DNA from: JACPYM01 sp963699175
Lineage (GTDB): Bacteria; Acidobacteriota; Blastocatellia; RBC074
Reading direction: 5' to 3'
Length of the DNA: 64,000 nucleotides
NCBI GenBank assembly: GCA_963699175.1
Contig: OY969418.1
Location: 2,790,001 to 2,854,000, forward strand
Shown here one piece after another: positions 15,903 to 23,700 of the stretch (position 1 is its first letter; every line of letters begins with the position of its first letter). The notes under the pieces were generated by a model. It made no database searches, had not been told where the DNA came from, and was given only the letters and a program-made list of their open reading frames with translations. Both the position numbers and the translations under genes were made by a program.

Positions 15903-15921
15903 GGGAATACTTCCCCTTGCG
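15898..15921. promoter_or_regulatory. Probable operator: inverted repeat over both -35 boxes
   Basis: CGCAAGGGAA (15898-15907) and TTCCCCTTGCG (15911-15921) form an inverted repeat around TAC, with one extra base in the right arm. The left arm contains most of the minus -35 box and the right arm most of the plus -35 box, so a protein bound here could block or choose between both promoters. The HTH protein encoded at 15952 is the obvious candidate. Confidence 0.5.
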
Positions 15922-15945
15922 GAATATTTTTGCATCGGTTATAAA
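15917..15945 (+). promoter_or_regulatory. Sigma-70-like promoter giving a probably leaderless mRNA
   Basis: TTGCGG (15917-15922) and TATAAA (15940-15945) are spaced by 17 bases. The ATG of the HTH gene is at 15952, only 7 bases from the end of the -10 box, so transcription should begin at or next to the A of the start codon. No ribosome binding site is possible. Confidence 0.6.
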
Positions 15946-15951
15946 ACCCGC

Positions 15952-16284
15952 ATGGAACTGATAAGTACGGCGAGAGCTGCGGAAATCTTAGGCGTTAGTG
16001 AAAGGCGCGTGCGCGCGCTAATCACTGATGGCAGGCTGCCTGCTCAGAAAGTAGGCCGCGATTATGTAGTAAATGCCGACGACCTTAACCTTGTTGCCAA
16101 TCGCCCAACAGGCAGGCCAAAAAAAGCCGACGAACAGGTAACCGGTGTGCCTATGGAATATCCGCTTGAAGCCGCTGAGCAGATGAAAGAATCGAAGCCG
16201 AAGAGGAAAGCCGAGACGATAGAAGCGAGCCGGAAATCTGCGCCAGTGAAGGCGGCGAAGAAGCGTACTCAAAAAAAAGCCTGA
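15952..16284 (+). CDS. Excisionase/MerR-like HTH regulator
   Basis: This 110-residue protein has an N-terminal HTH_17-type domain, residues 1-50: STARAAEILGVSERRVRALI is helix-turn-helix, and DGRLPAQKVGRDYVVNADDL is the wing. The C-terminal half is a Lys/Glu/Ala-rich, probably disordered basic tail (AAKKRTQKKA). It is the first gene of the plus operon that ends in integrase C, directly behind the divergent promoter pair. It may be the repressor of the switch or an excisionase; the sequence cannot separate these. Confidence 0.65.
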   Translation: MELISTARAAEILGVSERRVRALITDGRLPAQKVGRDYVVNADDLNLVANRPTGRPKKADEQVTGVPMEYPLEAAEQMKESKPKRKAETIEASRKSAPVKAAKKRTQKKA

Positions 16285-16286
16285 CT

Positions 16287-16304
16287 TATTGCGTGGGCGC
16301 AATA
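16287..16304 (+). repeat. Short hairpin between the HTH and coiled-coil genes
   Basis: TATTGCG and CGCAATA pair around TGGG, 3 bases after the HTH stop. The TTGCG/CGCAA halves resemble the ends of the operator at 15898-15921, so this could be a second regulator site or an mRNA hairpin. Confidence 0.35.
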
Positions 16305-16325
16305 GTTATTGTATAGGGGCAATCA

Positions 16326-16613
16326 ATGACTGAAGACGAACCAACCAAAGACCTGACCGAACAGATGACTGACCGGCAAATCCTGCTTGAGCTTCGTCAA
16401 GCTATGGCTTCAATGACTGAGCGGATGGGCGAACTGGAGCGGCGCACGAACCCATTGCCGCCCAATTACGACGAACGCTTTACGGCGATGGAAGAGAGGC
16501 TTGGCCGGATGGAGCGCAAGCTGAATGCGATGGCGGGCGACGTTTATGATGTGCGTGCTGCACAGGGTGAAGCCGAGCGCCGTCTTGATGCACTCGAAAG
16601 CCGCCCAAGCTAA
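16326..16613 (+). CDS. Small coiled-coil protein before integrase C
   Basis: This 95-residue protein is heptad-rich nearly throughout (LRQAMASMTERMGELERR, FTAMEERLGRMERKLNAM, AAQGEAERRLDALES), with a Pro/Asn break in the middle. It ends 7 bases before the integrase ATG. It is probably a small oligomerising accessory protein; function unknown. Confidence 0.5.
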   Translation: MTEDEPTKDLTEQMTDRQILLELRQAMASMTERMGELERRTNPLPPNYDERFTAMEERLGRMERKLNAMAGDVYDVRAAQGEAERRLDALESRPS

Positions 16614-16620
16614 AAACAAG

Positions 16621-17784
16621 ATGGCAGACGAGCAGAACAAAAAAGCCAAGAAGACGCGCCGGGCTGGGCAGATCATCAAGCGCGGTGAGGATCGCCATTT
16701 GATCCGGGTCTTTCTTGGGCGCGATGGTAACGGCAAACGCCTCTACCACAACCACACCTTTCACGGGACGAAGAAGAGTGCCCAAACGTGGCTGAATGGC
16801 GCGCTGCGTCGTCTCGACCTCGGCGAGCCGATAGAACAAAGCGCCGTACTTTGCAGCGAGTTTTTCGAGCAGTGGCTCATGACTGCGGCCAAGCCCCGCG
16901 TGCGTGCGCGCAGCTTCGATCTTTATGAGCAGACCTTCAACGCCTACATATCGCCTGCGCTTGGATCGAAGAAGCTTTCCGACGTCCGCCCGCTCGACCT
17001 GCAAACGCTCTACGCCAATCTTCAGACGAAAGGCTTGAAGCCGCAGACAGTGCGCCGCGTGCACAACCTGCTGCACAACGCTTTCAAGCAAGCCGTGCGC
17101 TGGCAGATGATCAAACAGAACCCAGCACAGTTAGTTGATCCGCCACCAATCGGCAAGCGCGAGATGACGGCCCTTGATCGAGACCAGGCACGCGAACTGC
17201 TGAAGGCTGCCGAGAAGGAACGCTACTATCTGGTCTTTGTCTTCCTGCTCTCTTCCGGTTGCCGTCCAGGCGAGGCGTTCGGGCTGAAGTGGTCAGACGT
17301 GGATTGGCAGGCGGGCAGCGTTACTATCAACCGGGCGATCTACTGGCGACCGAAGCGACAGGGTTGGGTGTTGACCGAACCTAAGACGGCTGCCAGCCGC
17401 CGCACGATTCCGTTGGGCCAGGCTATGATGAAGACTTTGACCGATTGGAAACGGCGCCAGGCTGAAGACAGGTTGCGCGCTGGGGCGGAGTGGCAGCATC
17501 ATGACTTCGTGTTTACCAAGTTGACCGGCGCGCCGCTCGACCTCGAAACGCTGCGTGACCGTTTCAAAGTTGTGACCGAGCGCGCCAAGTTGGTCGGAGT
17601 TCGGCTCTATGATCTGCGGCATAGTTGCGCTTCGATCTTGATGGCCGAAGGGCAGAACCCGAAGATCGTCTCGGAAAGGCTTGGACACGCCAACATCGCT
17701 TTGACCTTGGGAACCTACTCGCACGTCTCGAAAGGTATGCAGGAAGAGGCCTCCCAAAAGCTCGAAAATGCCCTTTTTGGCTAG
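16621..17784 (+). CDS. Tyrosine recombinase C (phage-type integrase)
   Basis: This 387-residue integrase has an arm-binding AP2-like N-terminus (LIRVFLGRDGNGKRLYHN), a SAM-like core-binding domain (residues about 70-170), and a catalytic domain with Arg near 215 (GCRPGEAFGL), YDLRHSC, ERLGHAN and the nucleophile Tyr near 365 (LGTYSHV). The first His of HxxR is Tyr, as in recombinase A and many relatives. The ATG at 16621 is chosen because upstream codons overlap the coiled-coil gene. It is the last gene before chromosomal genes, so the element's right attachment site should lie just after it. Confidence 0.88.
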   Translation: MADEQNKKAKKTRRAGQIIKRGEDRHLIRVFLGRDGNGKRLYHNHTFHGTKKSAQTWLNGALRRLDLGEPIEQSAVLCSEFFEQWLMTAAKPRVRARSFDLYEQTFNAYISPALGSKKLSDVRPLDLQTLYANLQTKGLKPQTVRRVHNLLHNAFKQAVRWQMIKQNPAQLVDPPPIGKREMTALDRDQARELLKAAEKERYYLVFVFLLSSGCRPGEAFGLKWSDVDWQAGSVTINRAIYWRPKRQGWVLTEPKTAASRRTIPLGQAMMKTLTDWKRRQAEDRLRAGAEWQHHDFVFTKLTGAPLDLETLRDRFKVVTERAKLVGVRLYDLRHSCASILMAEGQNPKIVSERLGHANIALTLGTYSHVSKGMQEEASQKLENALFG

Positions 17785-17957
17785 CTTGGCACACCCCTGG
17801 CACACAATCTTAGTGAGCGAGATTGAAGCCAGTTTTGTAATCCTTTGATAGGATAGGCTTTAGAAACATAAAAGCCCGACTTACCTAACAACTTGCTAAA
17901 CTCACAAAGCCGTTCTTGAACTCGCAGAAAAATCGTCCGGCTGGAGTTGATGTCACA
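17785..17957. other. Probable right boundary region of the integrated element
   Basis: These 173 bases between integrase C and the dehydratase gene hold a tandem TGGCACAC-CCC-TGGCACAC (17790-17808) just after the integrase stop. They become more AT-rich than either side. No tRNA is present. No second copy of this motif was found to the left, so attL probably lies outside the window or is not recognisable. Confidence 0.3.
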
Positions 17958-18950
17958 ATGAGCACTGAGCTACAGGCACGGCGCGCCGCCGTTTCGCTCG
18001 ACGGCATCCGCGCCGCGCAATCCATCGTTTACCAAACATTGCAAGCCTCGCCACTGTTGGAGCACCCGCTGCTCAGCGAGGCCAGCGGCGCGCGGCTTTT
18101 CGTCAAACACGAAAACCATCAGCCGACCGGCGCGTTCAAAGTGCGTGGCGGTTTGAATTTCATGTACGCCTTTGCGGCGCAACGCAGCCACCACGGCGTC
18201 ATTACGGCTACGCGCGGCAATCACGGGCAATCAGTGGCGCTGGCCGCCGCGCGCTACGGCATTCCCGCGACCATTGTCGTGCCCTTCGGCAACAATCCCG
18301 AAAAGAATGCGGCGATGCGGGCCTTCGGCGCGCGACTGGTTGAATACGGGCGCGATTTCGATGAAGCGCGCGAAGAGGTCGAACGCCTGTCACAAGCGGA
18401 GAACCTGCATTACATCCACTCCGCCAACGAGCCGCTGTTGATCAACGGTGTTGGCACTTACGCGCTGGAAATCATCGAAACGATGCAACGTCGTGGCGAA
18501 CAGATTGACGCCATCTTTGTCCCAATCGGTTTGGGTAGCGGCCTTTGCGGCGTGATTACGGCTTTTCGCGCGCTATCGCCCGCAACGAAAATCTACGGCG
18601 TACAGGCTGAAGGCGCGCCGAGCATCTACCTGTCGTGGCGCGCAGGCCACATCGTTTCGACGCCCGAAGCCAACACTTTTGCCGATGGCGTGGCGACGCG
18701 CGTACCAGCCGAACTGACTTTCGAGATTATTCAGCATGGCGTAGACGAGATCGTGCTGGTCAGCGACGAAGAGATCACCGAGGCGATTAAACTGCTCTGG
18801 CGCACTACGCACAACTTGGCCGAAGGCGCGGGCGCGGCGGCGACAGCGGCGACGCTCAAGCTGCGCGATGAACTGCGAGGCCAGCGCGTGGTCAACGTGA
18901 TGACCGGCGGTAATCTGGATACTGATTCAGTGCGCCGAATCTTTGGCTGA
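17958..18950 (+). CDS. PLP-dependent threonine/serine dehydratase-like enzyme 1
   Basis: This 330-residue fold-type II PLP enzyme has its Schiff-base lysine in PTGAFKVRGG near residue 60. The Asn loop is TRGNHGQSVA, and the glycine-rich phosphate-binding loop is GLGSGLCG near 195. The family deaminates threonine or serine to 2-oxo acids or racemises or cleaves hydroxy-amino acids. It lacks a regulatory ACT domain (family length with ACT is about 400-500), so it is a catabolic or racemase-type member. The ATG at 17958 has GGAG upstream. It probably forms an operon with the next two genes; the exact substrate is unknown. Confidence 0.8.
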   Translation: MSTELQARRAAVSLDGIRAAQSIVYQTLQASPLLEHPLLSEASGARLFVKHENHQPTGAFKVRGGLNFMYAFAAQRSHHGVITATRGNHGQSVALAAARYGIPATIVVPFGNNPEKNAAMRAFGARLVEYGRDFDEAREEVERLSQAENLHYIHSANEPLLINGVGTYALEIIETMQRRGEQIDAIFVPIGLGSGLCGVITAFRALSPATKIYGVQAEGAPSIYLSWRAGHIVSTPEANTFADGVATRVPAELTFEIIQHGVDEIVLVSDEEITEAIKLLWRTTHNLAEGAGAAATAATLKLRDELRGQRVVNVMTGGNLDTDSVRRIFG

Positions 18951-18965
18951 GCTTGAGGAGAGACG

Positions 18966-19631
18966 ATGGCAACACCACAGCAAAAACTCTTCTTCACCGC
19001 AGAGGAGTATTTGGCGCTCGAACGCCAAGCGGTCGAACGCCACGTATACATTGATGGGCACATTCGCGCGATGGCGGGTGAGAGCTTAGCGCACGGACAA
19101 ATATCTACCAACTTGGTGAGAGAGGTTAGCCTTGCGTTGAAAGGCACTCCGTGCCAGTCAGTTAGCAAAGATATGAAGGTGCGTAGTGGCCCTGAGCCAA
19201 AACCCAAAACGAAGATGCCGAAAGATTTCTTTTCTTATCCTGACATTGTGATCTTGTGTGGCGAACCGTCTTTCCACGACAAGTTCCGAGACGTATTACT
19301 TACTCCCAAAGTTATTATCGAAGTGCTCTCCGACTCGACTGAAGCTTTTGATCGTGGCGAAAAGTTTATTCGTTATCGCACCAACAATCATACTTTGACA
19401 GACTATATTCTGGTGGCGCAGCACAAGCCGTATATCGAGCATTTTACGCGGCAGAACGACAACACTTGGCTGATGTCGCCGCACGATGAGTCAGAGCAGA
19501 GTTTTTGCATAGCTTCGATTGATTGCCATCCGCGACTGACAGAAATTTACGACCGCGTTGTTTTCCCGACAGAAGCTGACGAAATATCAGAACCAAATGA
19601 AGGAAGCGAAAACACTGATGCTAACTTTTGA
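18966..19631 (+). CDS. Uma2-family endonuclease (DUF820)
   Basis: This 221-residue protein has the PD-(D/E)xK pattern of the family: FSYPDIVILCG (Asp) followed by PKVIIEVLSDST (Glu-x-x-Ser) near residues 96-125, after an N-terminal FTAEEYLALE and GHIRAMAGESLAHG region. Uma2 genes are widespread and often multicopy in cyanobacteria and Acidobacteriota; their role is unclear. It starts 15 bases after enzyme 1 with GAGGAGAG, and overlaps the start of enzyme 2 by 14 bases, so all three genes are probably co-transcribed. Confidence 0.85.
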   Translation: MATPQQKLFFTAEEYLALERQAVERHVYIDGHIRAMAGESLAHGQISTNLVREVSLALKGTPCQSVSKDMKVRSGPEPKPKTKMPKDFFSYPDIVILCGEPSFHDKFRDVLLTPKVIIEVLSDSTEAFDRGEKFIRYRTNNHTLTDYILVAQHKPYIEHFTRQNDNTWLMSPHDESEQSFCIASIDCHPRLTEIYDRVVFPTEADEISEPNEGSENTDANF

Positions 19632-20574
19632 TGACATCCTCCAAGCACAAGCGCGGCTGCGCGGCGTTGCGCATCGCACGCCCGTACTGACTTCGCGCCA
19701 ATTCAACGAACAGGCCGGCTGCGAGGTCTTCTTCAAAGCCGAGAATCTGCAGCGCGTCGGCGCGTTCAAGTTTCGCGGCGCTTACAACAAGCTCGCGGCT
19801 TTGAACGAAGCAGAACGGCGGCGCGGCATCCTCGCTTTCTCGTCCGGCAATCATGCGCAAGCGGTGGCGCTGGCAGCCAAGCTCTTCAACGTGCCCGCCG
19901 TCATTGTGATGCCGCAGGATGCGCCACAGATCAAAGTCAACGCGACGCGCGGTTATGGCGCGGAGATAATCTTTTACGACCGCTACGCTGAGAGCCGCGA
20001 AGACGTGGGCGAACGTCTTTGCGCCGAACGCGGCTTGGCGCTGGTGCCGCCCTTTGACGACTATCTGGTGATGGCCGGGCAAGGCACGGCGGCATTGGAA
20101 TTGTTGGAAGACGTGCCCGAATTGGAGGTGCTGCTGGTGCCGGTGAGCGGCTGCGGATTGATCGCAGGTTGCGCGACGGCGGCTAAACATCTGCGCCCCT
20201 CCATTCGCGTTTTTGGCGTCGAGCCGGAAGCGGGCAACGACACCTGGCTTTCGCTGCAAAAAGGCGAGCGCGTCGAAATTCCCGTGCCCAAAACGATTGC
20301 CGACGGCTTGCAGGTCAGCGCGCCCGGCAAGCTGACTTTTCCGATTGTGCAAGCCTTGGTTGAAGACATTCTGCTGGTGAGCGAGGACGAGATGATTGCG
20401 GCGTTGCGCTTCATGCTCGAACGGATGAAAGTGCTGGTCGAGCCGTCGGGCGCTGTGGGCGCAGCAGCCCTTTTACATCACAAGCTCGATTTCGCTGCTC
20501 AACGTGTCGGCGTGATTCTGTCAGGCGGCAATCTGGATTTGGTGAAGCTGGCGCAGTGGGTGGCCGCCAGTTAA
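19618..20574 (+). CDS. PLP-dependent threonine/serine dehydratase-like enzyme 2
   Basis: This 318-residue protein is closer to biosynthetic or catabolic threonine dehydratases and serine racemases. The Schiff-base lysine is in RVGAFKFRGAYN, with SSGNHAQAVALA, a glycine-rich VSGCGLIAG loop and VEPSGAVGAAAL near the C-terminus. There is no ACT domain. The ATG at 19618 has AGGAAG at the right distance; longer in-frame starts lie deeper inside the Uma2 gene. Two paralogous enzymes with an unrelated Uma2 gene between them is unusual. Confidence 0.82.
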   Translation: MLTFDDILQAQARLRGVAHRTPVLTSRQFNEQAGCEVFFKAENLQRVGAFKFRGAYNKLAALNEAERRRGILAFSSGNHAQAVALAAKLFNVPAVIVMPQDAPQIKVNATRGYGAEIIFYDRYAESREDVGERLCAERGLALVPPFDDYLVMAGQGTAALELLEDVPELEVLLVPVSGCGLIAGCATAAKHLRPSIRVFGVEPEAGNDTWLSLQKGERVEIPVPKTIADGLQVSAPGKLTFPIVQALVEDILLVSEDEMIAALRFMLERMKVLVEPSGAVGAAALLHHKLDFAAQRVGVILSGGNLDLVKLAQWVAAS

Positions 20575-20589
20575 GACTTTTTGCTACCA

Positions 20590-20683
20590 TTGGCGTGGTA
20601 CAGGGAGCGGTAGCGACCGGGTTCTTACGAATGACGCACTTTAGGAATCCACCAGGTCGCTACCGCTCCCTGTACCACGCCAA
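20590..20683. repeat. Long palindrome, family A copy 1 (29-bp stem)
   Basis: The arms 20590-20618 and 20655-20683 are perfect reverse complements (core GTACAGGGAGCGGTAGCGAC) around a 36-base loop. It follows the dehydratase stop by 16 bases. The core recurs at 32052 and, diverged, at 56004. Confidence 0.85.
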
Positions 20684-20727
20684 CTCGATACCCCACCGTT
20701 TGCTCCATACCTTCGGAGGTTCAAGCT

Positions 20728-23700
20728 ATGTTTCGTACTACCCTTGGCGCACGCGTTCGTTGTTTGAGATGGCAGGCTGTCTGCGCGGCGTTAGCGTTGT
20801 TGAGCTGTGTCGCACAGGCTCAAGTGCCGCAAGTTCCCCGCCTCGCCATTGTCTCGGCGGCCAGTTATGAAGCGCAGGCGGTGGCGCCGGATTCCATCGC
20901 CGCGATTTTTGGCCCGGGCTTGTCCGTGCAAACGCTTACCGCTACGACTCAACCGTTACCACAGCGGTTGGGCACAACCACGGTGACAGTAAAAGACGCC
21001 AGGAATGTCGAACATGCCGCCGGACTCTTTTTCGTCTCGCCGACGCAAATCAATTTTCTCGTCCCGCCACAGGCCGCGCCCGGCGCGGCGACCATCACCG
21101 TCAACAATGGCTTGGCGCGGATCGAGGGAAGCGTCACGCTTGTGCGCGTCGCGCCGGGGTTGTTCACCGCCAACGGCAATGGGCAAGGCCCTGCGCTCGG
21201 CTTGCTCTTGAGCATCAATGCGAATGGCAGCCAGCAGACCGAACCGCTGGCCGAATTCAACCAAGCCTGTCGCTGCTACGTCGCGCGGCCGATCAGTTTT
21301 GGCACAGCGGCGGAGGGTCAGCGTTTCCTCGTGCTCTTCGGCACGGGCTGGCGCAATCGCGCGACGCTGAGCGATTTGACGGCGCGCATCGGTGGCGTGC
21401 CGGTCCCGATCAGTTTTGCGGGCGGGCAAAGTAACTTCGCCGGGCTTGATCAACTCAACATCGCTCTGCCAATCGCCAGTCCAACATCCGGTGATAATCC
21501 ACTCAACGGCGAGGGGCGACTCGAAGTCGCGTTGAGCGCCGTTGGCTTTGGTTCAGCGAATGTCGTCGAAATCGAACGCGCCGCAAGCACTCCGATAGCA
21601 GGCGGCATGCAAATCACCGGCTTTGAACCAACGCGGGTGTTGGCAGGCGAACGATTGACGATTCGCGGCAGCGGCTTTCCTTCGGGTATAGCGGTGTGCA
21701 CGACCATCAACTGCCCGCCCTTCATTGTGCGCATCGGCAAGCTGGAAGCTCCGATTATTTCTACGACCGAGACCGCCATTATGGTGCGCGTTCCCTACGG
21801 CGTCGTGTCGGACAAGGTCAGCGTGCAATTTGGCGTGAGGGGCGGCGTGAGCGCCACTGCCTTGCCTGTGCGCACATCGTTGAGCGGTTTTGTCGAAGAC
21901 ACGCGGCGGCGTCCGTTGGCCGGTGTGCGTGTGACGCTCGCCAATTCGACGCTCAGCGTGCGCACCAACGCCGAAGGGCTTTTCGTGTTGCCAGACGCGC
22001 CAGTTGATGCGGCAGCAGTAGTCACTGTTGACGGCACTGCGCTGGGGCTGACGCATGAATTTCCGCGTCTGCGCCTGGCCACGTCCGTACTCGCGCAGCG
22101 CGACAATTTCAGCGCGCACCCAATCGTCTTGCAGCAAGCCACGGGCGCGCCGATCAAAGTGCCGAACGCTGTAGCGATTGAAACACGCGGTGAAGCTGCC
22201 GCCTTTGCTTTGCAACCTGCCGCGCAGTGGCCCTTGCTGGCAGAATTCGACGTGTTGCAACAAGAGCCGCTGGGCAGTTTTGCGTTCACCCTGCCAAACA
22301 ATACGATTGTCGTGCCGAATTGCGACGATCCCTCGCAGGGCGTGGATTGTTTGCGTCCCATCGAACAATTGACGCTGACGCAAATCGAAAACAGTCGCGC
22401 GCCTATACCGTTGCCGCGCGGTTATTTCAGTTCGGCCATTGCGCAACTTACGCCGTTGAACGCCACCATTGTACTCGGAGGCAAACTCACGTTGCCCAAC
22501 CTCGACCGCTTGCCCGCCGATCAACCCGTCAAGCTTTTCCACCTGGCGCAAGCCCCGCTCCCGCTCATCGGCGTAGTGGCAAACGGCATAGGTGAATGGG
22601 TCGAGTATGCAGGACGGTTCTGTGCGCTCGGGCTGCCATGTCCTGCCGCGCGCGTCTCGCGAGACGGCCAGCGCATCGAGACCGATGAGGCAGCCATCAG
22701 AACGACCGGCATCTTTTTCGCTGCGCTCGAACGCCCCACGACGACGCTCACCGGTCGCTTAGTACAACCTGTCGAGGGCGGTGGCGTCATCATTGGCGGG
22801 CTTGGCCAGCCCGCTCAACGCCCGCTGGCGCGCGCCATCATCGCGGCGCGCGGCCAAGTTGCCGTGACCGACGACAATGGCGGATTCGTCCTGCGCTACG
22901 TGCCGGTGCTGGCGCGCGGCGAAGTGAGCGCCGTCGAATTCAGCTTCATTCGCTTTGACGCAAATGGCAACGCGCGCGTCGAGCGCCTGGTGCGCAACAA
23001 TGTCGCACTCGTCGCCAACAGCGTCATTGATCTTGAAACAACCGAAGCCAAACCCGTCAATGAAAATCGCCCGCCGCTCATCTTCGCCGGGTCGCGCTTC
23101 GCGGTGGACGAAGGCAAGACAAGCGATTACGACTTGCTCGTCACCGATGCCGACAGCGGGACAGACCCGCGCGAAACCTTGCGCGTCAGCTTGAGCGGGC
23201 CGCCCTTCGCCACGCTCATCACACGCGGCGAGGGACGTTACAGCTTGCGCCTCACGCCCGGCTTTGCCGATGCGGGCGAATATCGCGTGACGCTCAGCGC
23301 CGTTGATCGCGCGGGCGCGTCGGCCACGCAACAGCTCGCGCTCACCATCAACCAAGTCAATCAACCGCCGCGCGCGCTGGCCCAAACCATCACGACAGAT
23401 GAAGACAGGCCCAAAGCGATTATGCTCACAGGCAGCGATCCTGATCGTGATGCCTTGCGCTTCATCGTGCTCACCCCACCGCGCAACGGGCGGCTGAGCG
23501 GTGATGCGCCCGATTTGGTTTACACGCCTCAAGCGAACTTCTTCGGCGCGGATAGCTTTACCTTCAAGGTGAGCGACGGCGTGCTCGAAAGCGAACCCGC
23601 CACCGTGACAATTCAGGTCAATGCGGTCAACGATGCGCCGACGCTGGTTGTGCCCAATGAGCAGCGCATCGAAGCGGGCAAGCTGCTCAGCTTCACGCTC

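Noticed and set aside
17785..17957. tRNA gene as the integration target
   Set aside because: No cloverleaf or conserved T-loop sequence could be found there.
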